A stretch of 64,000 bases of DNA. Source: Lutjanus erythropterus (lineage: Eukaryota; Chordata; Actinopteri; Lutjaniformes; Lutjanidae). The notes beneath the pieces were generated by a model. It did no database searches. It saw only the letters and a program-made list of their open reading frames with translations, and was not told where the DNA came from. A program made the position numbers and the translations under genes. The stretch spans positions 34,229,268 through 34,293,267 of the forward strand of contig CM034607.1 of the NCBI GenBank assembly GCA_020091685.1, in the 5' to 3' direction. Of the stretch, positions 49,001 through 61,355 are shown in pieces. The stretch's first letter is position 1. Every line of letters starts with the position of its first letter.

Positions 49001-51949
49001 AAAGTTTGGACCGTGTTTGGGGCTACAATAACTACACTGTCCCTGCTAACACACAGTGGTTGTAGGAATGAGGAATGAGACTTGTAAATTAGCAAAATAG
49101 TTTTTTGGTACCAACTCAAACAGTTGTCGTGCTCATATATTTGTGGGTCTTTTACACGAGACTTTTCTGGTCCTGGTCTGTTCAGCCAACAGACTGAACC
49201 AAAAACAACCTACAGACTCTTCACCTTTGACACAGTGACCCCAGAGCTGTGGAGCTCTCGTGATAACACGCCGCGTCACTTCATTTATCTGTTTATTTAC
49301 CTCTTAGAAGCAATTCAGCTCAATCAGGAGAAGCAGCTATAAACTGTTATAAACTGTATGACTTTATAACAGGCCAGGGCTCAGGTGAGACCATCCCATA
49401 AACTAAACGTTTTACTGTCGGTGGTTCATACCTTTCCTGCTTGGACTTGGGTTATTTTAATTGGACACCTCTGGTGCTCACATATTTTTGTTTCTCACAT
49501 ATATAAAACTTATAAACTATATAAATAGCTCATGTTTTCTTTTGTGTCAAGAGCAAAAAGCTGACCAAAGTCAGTGACCTACACAAACTGTCCTTCTGTG
49601 CAGCTATCCTGCATCACCTACTGCCAAAGCTCGGACGGTTCAAGAAACAGAGTGATGATCAAAGTGAAGAAGTGCAGCAGGTTGAGGTGTTTAATGGTTG
49701 GATAAATGTCAGCTATCAGTGACAGGATGTTCTACTGATTTTTTGCCAGTACAAGATGTACCAGTGGCAGACTCAGGCTGACTGAGGGAAAGAAAAAATA
49801 AAGACAAAAGGGCACCTGCAAAGAGAGTATGGAGCAATCGATGCTTATTTTCAGAAGAGCAGAAGAACAGTCTTCTGAACTAATGCTGATGTCAGCATAC
49901 TATCAGCAGAATGAGAGTCAGAAATACATATAAAACATTAGAGCACATAAATAGCTTGAAAACAATAATGCTGAAGATGGGGGATAAGCATGTTTAGATG
50001 TAAGGATTATAAATAAGAGTTTAGTATATTGCACACAGTATTAAACACATGAATTATTGCACAAATAACCATAATGTTAGACCAGTACTGCACATAGATA
50101 TAAATGACTTATGATTAATAAGTAAGATGCTTCTGACAGTGATGAAATAAATCCAGGTGTAACACTGATGTTAGAGGATTTATCTTCTGGTTGCCATGAC
50201 TACCTGTACAAAATTCATCATAATCCATCCAATAGTCATCAAGACATTTTGATCTGGACCGAAGGACCGGCACTGTGGAGACGTGCCTCTAGCATGGCTA
50301 AATATTATTTATCACATCAGTATTATTACTTTCTCTTGCTCCAGACTCCTTCGGCAAAATTAGTCATTACTGTTTTTATCAAAAGAGTCTAGAGGAAGAG
50401 CAATATGTAATATTCTCCTGTCAGAGAAGGCTTTCTGAAAGCACAGCAAACCAGAAAAAATATTCTAAATACAGCATACACTCAGGCTGATTGATTTTTT
50501 TTAGGTGTATTGATGAAGTTTTGCTGCTGATCCTGTCCACAGCAGTGCAGTGCTCAGCTTCCTACACCCAGTCTTCCTGGGGATGTGCCAAAAGCCGTCT
50601 ACTGTAGGTAATACACTGACCAGGGATAAGTATCTCATATAATCAGACTTCAAAATATCCCTTTAAATGGCAGATAACCTCGTGTGGGACAAAGTTACGC
50701 AGCTTGGTCCACAGTTTCTCTGTTAGCAGGATGTCTATCTATGACTTGTACAAAACTGAGTGAAAACAAAGAAGTGTATTTAAACCACCCTGGATTGATT
50801 TTTGTGTTTTTGCATCTTTGTCTCCCTGCGCTGTTATCTTCAGTTTAACAAGTCATGTTGGCTGCATGACTCTGACCCAGCAGCAGCACTGATTGATCGC
50901 TGATCAGCTGTGATCTAAACTGTCAGGAATGTTCCTCCTGCAAACAGAACAGAATGTGGGTTTATCAGTGGCGTGTTTACTCTGTCTGCAACATGTTGTT
51001 GTTGATGGCGATGTCGGCGGCATATTTCTTCATTGTTGTCATTCTCAGCCACGTTGTCCAAATGACTCAGCTGACAGGTTCAGACATGTTTAATAAGTGC
51101 TGGAGAAAGTCATTTTTCTGCATCAAGGTGCTGCACATCTGTTTCAATATATCTACATTAATTTAAAAATAAATGGACAAATAGACCTGTGGTTGCATTT
51201 TATTCAACACTCTTTTCTCATTTGAAAATAACCTTTGAAAGTAACCTCTCTGATAAAACATTATCTGAGGCTTTTAAAAAACGCAAGTCTGCGCCGTATC
51301 GACTGATGGAAATCTTTCGCCTTTGTCCTGACTGTCCTGTGTCCATCAGAGCAGAAATTATTTCTGTTTCCTTCGGCTGCAGCCTCCTACAGTCTGCATG
51401 GCAACCAGGCTGGAGCTCAGCTACATTTATAAACCGGAGAATTTACACGTCCACCTGGTTTTCAAACACTTTGTTTGCTCAGACTCTCTTTATATAAAAG
51501 CGTTTTCTGAAGTTGCTCAATGCAAGATTTTTATGGAGAAATCTGCCCTCTTATCAGTCGGAGTCACAAACTGTGGCCTGCAGAGACAGATGGAGCAAAA
51601 GGTTAAACACAGATATTATTGATATTATTCAGCCTCTCAGGAACACTCAGTTCTGATTCACATATTAAAAATAGAAACCACACATGCTCAAACACACGTC
51701 TCCTTGCCTTGGAAATGATGAGGAAACGATTTTGCAAGTTTGTGTGTGGAGTCAACCAGCAACCTGAAAGACTGCTTCCACTCAAGGTCTTTATTACGCA
51801 GTTTTTGCAGGCAGTTTCATTTAAATATTATTTCTGCTACGATGCACTGAAGCTCTCAGTGTTTCTTTTTTTTGTAGTGAGATGAGACAGAACAGGTTGA
51901 GAGAAGAGAAGACAGACATGAATACAATGAGTGACATGACAGACAGTAT

Positions 51950-52330
51950 AATACTTAGTGGACTTTGCCTCAGCGACATCACCCACTGTGAAGCTCAGTG
52001 TGGTGACTCTGGCCGCCGCCATCTTGGCAGTGCCTGACTCGGTTAACTAATCCAAAAAGAGCGAAGAGGCGGAGCTGAGGCGGCAGAATGAAGCGGCTAC
52101 CTATCAGCTAGCCACCTGCGACCTGCACCCAATTGTCATTCAGAGCCGGCGCAGCCTTAATTATGCATAAGTTCAAGCAATAACAGAATTTAAACAGGTG
52201 ATTTATATAAAAAGTCATCCCCCGTACAGTTATCATGAACAGCAAAAGTAACTATCCCAAATACAATGCAGGAATGTACTAGCAACATGCTGTGTTTTTT
52301 TTAAATTAGATATTGGGCCGCCTACCAAGT
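51950..52330. repeat. Probable dispersed repeat with a YY1-like CCGCCATCTTGG core
   Basis: Contains GGCCGCCGCCATCTTGG and CTTAATTATGCATAAGTTCA, a combination I recognise as recurrent in teleost intergenic DNA. The minus strand opens a frame MAAARVTTLSFTVGD with no recognised family. An orphan promoter is the alternative. Confidence 0.4.
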
Positions 52331-54289
52331 AAAAGTTTCCACCACTTTTTGGAGATGTTGTGATGACACTTTGTATCATCAGGATGTCGTCCCTAAGACA
52401 GGCTTGTTGCCAGAACGTCGCTGAAATATAATGCGTTAATATAATAAATAATAATCACAATAACTTTATTTATATAGTACCTTTAAAAACAGGGTTTACA
52501 CACAGTTTTGACAGCCCAAAGCAAAAAAGGAGGACAGGAGGGAACAAATTAAGCTAAAATTGAAGTAAAACTAAAACACAAGCAAAAGAAACTAAAACAT
52601 GGCAAAAATAAGACAGCAATAAAAGAGACAGAGACAGAAAAAAAAGAAAAACATTTCAATAAGAATAAATGAAAACAGAGGGAGGCAAATGCGGAGACAA
52701 TACACCCAAAAAAATAGTTTACCCAGAGATCTTTACTTGTATTTAATGACGTGTAATTTTCCATGTTATTTCATCACATAAGTTTAATGTAAAAGGCTGC
52801 ATTTAATACAATGTTTTTCTGTCATGTTGAATTAGTGTGAATAAATTAAATATCTCAAGTCAGATTTGATGAAGTTAATGCAAACTTTTGCATAAGGTGT
52901 GTTCAAGTGTGACGCACAGCCTCCTTATGTGATCTAGTAAATAAAGTTTATCTGATCAGTTTTATATTTCAGTTACATTTTACTGAAAAATATTGTTTCA
53001 TGTTTATTATAGCCAATAATCTCTTTTTTGAGTGTACATAGTGAGTATAAATAAAAGGAATGAAGATTAGAATATATTAAAAATAGACGACATCACACAA
53101 AAGCAAGTCTTGAAAATGTTGCAGTGTTGGAGGAAAGTTGCTGCAACATTTAAAGTGTAATGTTGCAGAAATGAATCAACGCCACAATCGCAGCGTCGCA
53201 GACACGTACTGTGTTTCAGGGACACACGGAAAATTGTCATGTTTAAGGAATGTTACCCCAATGTCATTATAGAAATTAAAGAAAACAACTTACAACTTCT
53301 TATATTGTAACATCTGAACAAAGTAGCAGCAACATAACTAATGGTAACATTTTAACTGTAATGTTGCAGTAACATTGTTACAGATGAAACATCACAATCA
53401 CAGTGTCGCAGGGACGCGCAGCGCTGTGACTGTTGGCCAGAGACCAAAACTATTTTTGGCACCAGGATGTTGATTTCTGCTGTAAAGTTTGACATTTTAA
53501 TATGGGGCTCTATGGGGGGAAGTGCTCATCTGAGGAATTACAGTTTTTGGAGGTTGGAGGTTGTTGCTTGGTTACCGTTGTATCAGAGAAGGTGCAGGGC
53601 GGTCTGTTGTGTGGGATTCCTGTTTGTGTGTAGTTGTTCGTGTGTATGCAAGTGTAGAGGAGAAACAGGGGGCAGCGGTGTTGGAAGATGGAAAAAATCT
53701 ATGAATAAGAAGAGAAAATAAAAAGGACCAAAGGAAGGAACAGAATATTTAAAATACTGTAAATGTAAAAAAAAAAAGCAAAAAAAAGCAAATAAAATAT
53801 GATATGATGTTTTATTTGTGTCTGTTGTTTAGTCTTTGTCATTCCTTTCTTAATTTTCCCTTTTCTTCCAAATATTTCTCATGGTTCGTGTCCCCTAACA
53901 CCCTCCAGACTTAATGGGAGAGAGCCTGTTCATGTATAGAAGCTCTCGATTTTGTTAAGCTTTTTGTAATTTCATGGAGTCTGTTTCCACTTATGCACAG
54001 CAAATTAAAACTATTTTTCTGTGTCATGCAGGAAAAATCACTGTTATAAAGTTTAAAGCCTATATCAAGTCAAACAAATGATTCTTTCCAGGAAAAACTT
54101 CACAGCAGCAGCTTCAGGAGCGACTGTGGAAACAAAAGGTGGTTCTTTTGTTTTAAAAAAGTTCTTTTGTCATGTCTTAAAAAATGTTCCTTTGATTGAT
54201 ATACACAACACAGGAGCTTTGAAACATTTGTTAATATTACTATATTATTTCAGAGAGGAATAATTCTGTGTGAAATTTGTCTCCTCCCC

Positions 54290-54322
54290 CACCTCCTCCT
54301 CCTCCTCCTCCTCCTCCTCCCT
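54290..54322. repeat. (CCT)n microsatellite
   Basis: Run of CCT units about 325 bases before the DEPTOR-like ATG. Confidence 0.95.
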
Positions 54323-54469
54323 CCTGCTGAGGGACAGTGTGTTTGTTCAAGGGTTTAATATTTAGCTCACACAGGTTTTTTTTTTTTTTTTCTGAGCGGA
54401 TGACTACCCTCGCTTTCAGATCTGTAAACACACACAGACAGATTTAACTGAGCGGCTGATCAAGAAAAC

Positions 54470-54645
54470 TTAAGCAGCTGACTCTCACCAAGCCTGTGCA
54501 GAGACTTCTTTAACTGTTACTGACTGAAGTTCTGACTGATCGGGTGTCCGTCCACGTGTCCATCTGTCTTCTTGTCTGTTTATATGAGCAGCTAAAGATC
54601 TTCCTCCTCTGGATTCACCCTCTTCTTCTGAGTGACTGATGAGAG
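54470..54645 (+). promoter_or_regulatory. Candidate promoter / 5' UTR of the DEPTOR-like gene
   Basis: Follows a (CCT)n tract and a poly-T run and contains a TTTATATGAG element near 54577, about 65 bases before the ATG. No transcription start can be fixed from sequence alone. Confidence 0.3.
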
Positions 54646-54664
54646 ATGGGACCTCGAACAGCAG
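54646..54664 (+). CDS. DEPTOR-like exon 1 (private start, residues 1-6)
   Basis: ATG GGA CCT CGA ACA GCA G, followed by a perfect donor GTAAGAA. The start has G at -3 and G at +4. Phase 1 is exactly what the next exon needs to restore the DEPTOR frame. An out-of-frame ATG with a weak context overlaps just upstream (54639). The first exon is inferred from phase and donor, not from homology. Confidence 0.6.
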
Positions 54665-57600
54665 GTAAGAACTGCTTCAGTTCACATCCTGAACTCTACA
54701 AATGTCTCAACATCACTGAGGTCAGGACTCCGAGTCTTTCTGTCCTCAACAAATATTCAAATATGTATGTGATTTGAAGGCACTACTCATTTGTTTGAAT
54801 CAAGAAACTGGGATCAGATTTTTATTGGTTAACTGACAGTTAACTTTAAACTTTAAATTAATTTATAAATGAAATATGGAGGTGAAGTCTCTCCTCTTCC
54901 AGTGGACCACCACCAGACCTTAATTTCAGGGTTTTGGGGGGGAGGGGGCGTTACTTTAAATGATACTTTAATGTAATCCAAATAACACAATATTAAAGTA
55001 GCTGATTATTTTCTGTTACTTTTGGATTAGCTCAAAATGATTAAATGATTAATTAATCCTGTCCAAGTCTTTCCTGTAATGATTATTTTTATTATTTATT
55101 AATCTGTTGATCATTTTCTCAATTAATTTATCTCCTGTTTGGTCCATAAAATGTCAGAAAATGATGAAAAAAGCCAAAGGTGAGGTCCTCAAATGTCTTG
55201 GCCACATTCAAGAATATTAAAAGATAATTAAAATGATTGATCAAGCTGGATGCAAGTTCATTTAATAGTCGATTAATAGTAGATTAATCATTGCAGCTTT
55301 ACAGTTTGCAACTTGCAATGACCTTTTTGTGACAAACATCAGATGTGTAATTCATGGCACCATTCAGAAGTGATAACAAAAAAAAAAAAAAACTAAATGG
55401 AACTCGTCCCACACAGCCAGTGTAAGCGAGCAGGTGCTGGCTGGTCACAGGAACATCTCAGGTGAAACATCAAACCTGAAGAAGCCACAAGCAAAACACA
55501 TTCTTCGCTCTTAATAAAGTCACAGTAAAGTCAGTTGAGTGTGTCGCCATCGTACGCATGTTTTCTGTGATCAGGTCCCACAGGGGACGGCAGAAGGTGA
55601 GGAACTTGACCTCTGCGTTAACTCCTGAAACGTGTGTGTGGACTGAACAAATCACTGCTGTTCATAATGAGGGACTTACTCAGTAAAAAAAATCCCTTCG
55701 AATAATATCATCTTTAAATTGATCATGTTTGACTTTAGTTCCATCTCTTTGTGATGATGACAGTCAGAAGTGTGAGAGTGTGAATGATTTTAATAATAAT
55801 GTCAGTGATGTATTATTATATATGTGTGGTGGAACGAATCACTGACTAACCACAGCCGAATGTTGTTCCAAAAAGTCAACTCTAAACTTCTGATTTGACA
55901 TTTCCTTTTACACTTCTATTGCATGAATAGAGAGCTTAAAGTGGCGTCTCAAATATTTCAGTCCTGGTTTGACCTTTTGACTGATGATAACAGCAAGTTC
56001 AGTTTAATGCTACAAATCCCAGAATCAAGGCAGCAAAGCAAACTGACATTTTAATGAAGAAGTCAGGTCATAATATCTTTTGCCTCTCTCTTTCCATCAT
56101 TCTGTGAGCAGCCATGATCTGACCTGATGCTGCACGCGGTAGGTCACAGTGAAAGGAGGAGGTTACCTCAGTGAGGAGCCTGTCACCTGCAGCTCCTCAT
56201 GTAACAGCTCACTGCTCCCTTACACCCCGACATCTTTCAAACTGATCTGCTGTCATAAAAAATGATGAAAATGGCCACCGTCTTGTATTGTAGATACTTT
56301 TTTTGATGAACAATAGCTGTAAGGTAAGGTACAGTAACCATGTCTACGAGAGGAAGCAATGAGTTAAATATTATCCTGAAGAGGAATTCTTGTTGCTGTG
56401 ATGAGACAAAGGTCTTGACACGTTTCATCAAACAGTTAACAAATGCACTTTATTATTTTATGATCATTTTATTATCTGGGTGTATGAGTTCTTCTTTTCT
56501 GAGTCACTGTGGTCATCCTGTCACAACATGACCCAATAAAAATGAGTGTCTAAAGAGAGAGAGAGATAAGATTCATGCACTGTGTCCACTGCATAAATAT
56601 AAATGGTTTTTCATTCAATATTTTCAAATTTGTAAATCTTTGCCACAGAAGTAAAAGAGCTCATGTAGACTGACTGTGAACAGATGAGATGAGCGCTCTG
56701 CAGTGATGTTATTGGCTGATACAGAACAGGATACAGGAAACATCAGCTGTTATCAAGACACATAGACCTGATTGTTGGAAGTTGATTTGAGGAAGTTAAA
56801 CACAAAACTGTGTCAGTTTTGATTAAGATGGGATTTTTTTCAGCTCTCTAAACATCTGACGTATTTCATTACCAATTAAATCTCTTAACCAAAGTTCTTC
56901 TCTTTGTTCTTAGTAAATTGTTAACACGGTTACTAGCTTTGTGTGTCGATGCTATCTTCTTTGATATTTCCTGATCAAACTGGTTTCATCAAAAACATAT
57001 ATGCCACCTCATTCACATTAAATACTTCAGGGACAAATAAGCAGTTACCAGAGATGGTAATAAGCAGAGAAGAGGAAGTAACTGATTACAAATACTCAAA
57101 TTACTAAAACTAACTATTACTAGCTAACTTTTATGAGCAGATTTTCAAGTCTGTATTTTTATTCATACTTCAGTATGCATTAGAAGATGTAATCTACTTA
57201 GATACCTTTAAAATCATAGTTGAATACTGAGTACAATTTTAATTAATATCCAAAACTCTCATCTGCATTTTAACAGCCAATCAGGTGATCTGATCACAAA
57301 CAATGACACCTGAAAACAAAAACACACAGACGAAAAACAAAACACTGCAGTGGATGTTTATGACTAATCACTGATTGATTAATTGCCATTAAGAATTTAA
57401 CCAATAAAAAATGTATTCATAGATATTTAATCAATAGTCATGGCAGTAACTGCACCTCATTTGAAATTATTTTGTCTGGTGGAACCGTTTGTTCAATGAG
57501 GAAAATTAAACTCAGACTTGGAATTAGAAAAGAAAAGACAAAAACAAAAACAGAAAAAAATGAAAATGAGGGAAAATGTGTTTTGCATCTTATAAATTAT

Positions 57601-58193
57601 TGATGATTAATCAGTTGTTAACATTTTCAACTATTGCTTCAGGAAAATGCACAAAATTTGCAGCTCTAGTTTGGAGAGGTGACTGTGACATCAACAGATA
57701 AAAGTAACTAATACTCTGAGTAGTTTTTATGACAAATACTTTATACTTTTACTTAAGCACATCAGCACTTTTACTTGTAATTGAGTAATATTTTAGCAGT
57801 ACAGCAGCAGGTGTACTTGAAATTTTCAGTACTCTTCATATATGTAGAAAAAGCATTTCAGTTCGCTAATCCACCTTGACATCTGAAAGTAACCCAACGA
57901 TGCTTTACTTGCCACAAGCAAATATTCCATGGTTTAAAAAAATTGGGAAACTTGTGCAAAATGTCTGTATGCTTCAGCTGCAGCTTTATAACATTTCACT
58001 GAAACACAGCTAACAAGGAGGTGCTGCTTCTTTCTGCAGCGCTGCAGAGTGAGTGATGACAAGAGCTGCTTTTCATTTCTCAGAAGCAGCTGTGGTGTTG
58101 ACATTTTCTTATGTTGAAATCAAATTTAATCATCTTATCCTCGATCATTTCTGTGTTTACACTGAAGAGGTAAAACCAGCTCCGTGGAGATTC

Positions 58194-58236
<43 letters not shown>

Positions 58237-61200
58237 TTAGGGCTGCATGATATGGCAAATAAAATCTTTCATTTAAACTGAAAAAAATGTTGACATGATG
58301 ATGATGATGTGACACTTGTTGAGTTCTGTACCAAACAAACATGGTTTTCTCACCTCTCTGCAGCACTACAGCCAAAAAGAAAACAATACAAATATAATTA
58401 AAAAAATATATATAACAAACAAACCTCAAAGCAAACAAACCGGAGTACTTCTTAATCTTCAGATCAATAGTAGAGTGTTTAAACCAGTCAGAGGGGCAGT
58501 GGACTCACATCTACCTGCCTCAGAGTAAAACAGGTGTTGGTCAGACCCTCCTAGCCAACTCTGTGGCCTCTGTGTCTTTTTTTTTAAATCTCTGATATTT
58601 AAGGAGGCGCCGGCTGTTATCACGGCCTGCTTGAACAGGAACAGAACTGCTGAGAAGTTGAATTGAGGAGGTCAAACTGGGTCAGTTTTGTTTCCAAGCT
58701 CTCCTCCTCATCACTTCTCTTCCCTCTCCATCAGTGGCTCCTTCCAAGGAGATGAAGGCGCTCGCAGGAGGAGGATGCGCAGGTCAGGGAGGAGCCCGGC
58801 TGAGGAGCAAGAGTGATGGCAGCAGATACAGCAGGAGAGGAGTCTGGGATCTACCCAACAACTCTTCCTCCTCCTCCTCACCAGTGCTCTCCAACCCCAA
58901 ATCAGGTAAAAAAACAAAAAAAAAATCTGTTCAGACTGAGGGAGCTAGTTAAAGGAGGAATCTGTGATATATTTACTGTAATGAATCAGGAAATAACAAT
59001 GAGATGTCATCAGATTATTGAAATACTCACTCACAGAGCTGCAGTGAAATTTCTGTTCTGGTTAGTAACTTGTGTTTTTGTTTGTTTGTTGTTTTTATTA
59101 TAGTTAGATCGTGTTTATGAGTTGGAAGAAATCATTAATCATCTTTTAGGAGGAGTAGATGTTTATTACAGTTGAATTAGGCAATATTTTAATGGAGTTT
59201 GGCAGGCAGTGAAACAGGCAGTGAGACAGGCAGTTTTCCTGCAGCCTGTCTGAGCTTCCTCAAGCCTGGGGAGGACAAGGTGGGAGAAAACATCTGACTG
59301 AAACCATAAATCACTTATTAAATGGGATTTTAACCTATTTAATAAACAACCCATATCTCCCATTAAACTGTCACTAGACAGTGCTGATCAAATATGGATG
59401 AAGACTTTGAATGCTCATTTTTGTGCACTGTTTAGATGTAATACAAGAAAGTTTGTGACCAGGCTGCCATTTTTTCCAGCTTGAAAACTGAAGTGCTAAA
59501 ACCAAGCACCAACTAATTTTAATCTTCACAACACAATGTTCGTTCTCTTCATATCTAATCAACGGTACGCCATAAAAAAGAACCAATAACAATTTGATTG
59601 AAAGGGAATCCCACAGACCCCGGTTTTCTCTGGTCATGTGACACAAATTTCAAAATTATTGTTTTCTTTCTGCTGCATAGACGGCACAGTTTTATGAAAA
59701 GACCATCCTCTTTAAGATGAGATCTTTTTGTTCAGATTTTAAAATAAAACAGTCTTTGAGTTATGTAGATTTGTGGTTGTTTAGGTAGAGAGATTGTAAA
59801 AACTTTTTTGTTCCATTTTCTGCCTGCTTTGTGATTTGCCATGGTCAAAATAAATAAATAGTGTATAGTATATTATTTTTGACATTTTTAATTTTGTTTC
59901 ATTTTCAGTCTTAAAGAGACCAGTGAGCACAGAGGAGCTGCAGAGACCAGGAGGACCATACATCAAGAAGTCATTTACAGTACGTTAACAACTGAGCTTC
60001 TTAGTTAACAGCCAACAGAGCAGGAAAAAAAACTTTTTATGAAGCTGAGAAGAGACATGAGACTGTAATTTAAACTTTATACAACCGGCCCAAATCAGCT
60101 CAACATCTCTGACTTAGTTTTGGTGTGAATTGCAGAGTTTTGGAGATTTCGTCCTTCTCTCCAATACAATGCAAGTAAATGTCACTAATTCTGTTGTGCT
60201 CAAAGCACCAAAGAATACTAGAATAGAACTAGAATAATAATAGGAACTACTTTCTTTCTACCGAACCACACCCAGCAGCCGTATGACCAGCAGAAGGAAA
60301 CACGTATCTGCTCGTGGACGAGAGGTGTGTCCTCATGACAGCGCGGGAAGTAAACATTGATGCCTTGTATGTGGTGATACCGCTGGCGGTTATAGTTCAA
60401 TAGAAAGAAAATAGTTCCAACATAAAACTGCAGGTAAGAAGAAAACTGTATTTTTAATTTTGGGGTGAACTGTCTCTTTAAGATACTCCCATACTGCTGT
60501 ACAAATGTTGTGGGTAAAAAAGTACTATATTGGCCTTTGAGATGTGGCAGAGTAGAAGTATAAAGTTTCATAAAATTAGTAAAAAGTAGGCTATAAGTGC
60601 CTTGAATTTGCACCTTTTTGCTCTTTTTCTTTTGCAAAATTGTATCACTATCACGTTCTATTTATTGTTTGCATTTAATTCACAGTTTTCTTTCTGGTGT
60701 CAGTAGAACAGGTGTACGGAAGGTCTCTCCCTCGTACCGTCTCTCCGACAGTTGAATCCTGTCTGACTGACGTCTCTGTGTGTTTCCAGATTGTCGGCGA
60801 TGCCGTGGGTTGGGGGTTTGTGGTGAGGGGGAACAGGCCGTGTCACATCCAGGCTGTGGAGCCCTGCGGTCCAGCTGCTGCTGCTGGGATGAAGGTAGGC
60901 ATCATCAGAAATGCAGTCAGCGAAAATGGTTATTCTACTGATATATCTGAAAGGAGTGAAAATATGTACAGAGGCTCCAGATTTTGTACACAGGAATGAG
61001 CTGAATTTGTCAGAGAAGTTGTTTTTTTCCACTAATTTCAATAGAGTATGTAGTGAGACATATAGTGGCCGATAGAGGAGCTGCAGATTAGTGATTTATT
61101 CATTTTTTAAGCAGAATATCCTGCATAATTTGAATCTAAAAGCAGCATATGAAACGGACCTCGTACACTGAAGTTTACCTGTGAATTTGTCTGTCACTCG

Positions 61201-61355
61201 CTCATTCATTTTCTTCTTACCTGCAGGTTTGTCAGTTTGTGGTTTCAGTCAACGGGATCAACGTTCTCAACCTGGACTACCGGACCGTCAGCCACCTGAT
61301 CCTAACGGGACCCAGAACCGTGGTGATGGAGGTGATGGAGGAGACGGAGCACTGA
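54646..61355 (+). CDS. DEPTOR-like gene encoding only linker and PDZ domain (five exons, 164 residues)
   Basis: DEPTOR binds and restrains mTOR; in mammals it has two DEP domains, a long linker and a PDZ domain (about 409 residues). Here exons 54646-54664, 58735-58905, 59909-59979, 60790-60894 and 61227-61355 chain in phase to 495 bases including the stop. The product is MGPRTA plus a Ser-rich linker (7-64), the pre-PDZ segment LKRPVSTEEL (65-87) and a PDZ domain (88-160) that reads IVGDAVGWGFVVRG, AGMKVCQFVVSVNG and VMEVMEETEH. PDZ and pre-PDZ are near identical to mammalian DEPTOR. No DEP exons were seen upstream, and the SSGYFS phosphodegron is not conserved. It could be an alternative-promoter isoform whose DEP exons I missed, or a truncated paralog. 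Confidence 0.85.
54665..58734 (+). other. DEPTOR-like intron 1 (about 4.1 kb)
   Basis: Bounded by GTAAGA and TCCATCAG. Contains AT-rich dispersed repeats and a (GT)n run at 58194-58234. No further exon recognised. Confidence 0.6.
58194..58234. repeat. (GT)n microsatellite
   Basis: Pure GT run in intron 1 of the DEPTOR-like gene. Confidence 0.97.
58735..58905 (+). CDS. DEPTOR-like exon 2 (residues 7-64): mTOR-binding linker
   Basis: Acceptor TCCATCAG, donor GTAAAA. Begins VAPSKEMK, equivalent to mammalian SVSPSKEIK, and ends SSPVLSNPKS, equivalent to SSPPVLCNPKS. The middle is diverged (SDGSRYSRRGVWDLPN), with a run of six serines. Confidence 0.88.
59909..59979 (+). CDS. DEPTOR-like exon 3 (residues 64-87): pre-PDZ segment
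   Basis: Acceptor TTTTCAG, donor GTACGT. Encodes LKRPVSTEELQRPGGPYIKK, matching mammalian LKRPVTSEELLTPGAPYARK. Confidence 0.92.
60790..60894 (+). CDS. DEPTOR-like exon 4 (residues 88-122): PDZ domain, first half
   Basis: Acceptor TTTCCAG, donor GTAGGC, exactly 35 codons. Encodes IVGDAVGWGFVVRG, PCHIQAVEP and GPAAAAGMK. It has the GWGF carboxylate-binding loop characteristic of the DEPTOR PDZ. Confidence 0.96.
61227..61355 (+). CDS. DEPTOR-like exon 5 (residues 123-164 and stop): PDZ domain, second half
   Basis: Acceptor CTGCAG. Encodes VCQFVVSVNGINVLNLDYRT, then HLILTGPRTVVMEVMEE and TEH before TGA at 61353. Same end as mammalian DEPTOR (VMEELEC) within a residue or two. Confidence 0.96.
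   Translation, partial: VCQFVVSVNGINVLNLDYRTVSHLILTGPRTVVMEVMEETEH

Larger units (their letters stand above)
47716..54469. other. Intergenic region between the duplicated block and the DEPTOR-like gene
   Basis: No exon recognised on either strand. Contains AT-rich degenerate repeats (47.78-47.96 kb), a third copy of the TTAAAGGGAT MITE family (right end near 50666), a CG-richer repeat-like block (51.95-52.33 kb) and a NTGTTGCAG-type degenerate repeat (53.1-53.45 kb). DEP-domain exons of DEPTOR were looked for here and not seen. Confidence 0.5.

Noticed and set aside
51189-51497. 102-codon plus-strand frame as a possible DEP-domain exon of DEPTOR
   Set aside because: No match to the DEP pattern (ELIDWL, GIIxHV) and no suitable splice sites noticed.
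60218-60637. 139-codon minus-strand frame in an intron of the DEPTOR-like gene
   Set aside because: No recognisable domain, AT-rich, lies in intron and repeat-like sequence.
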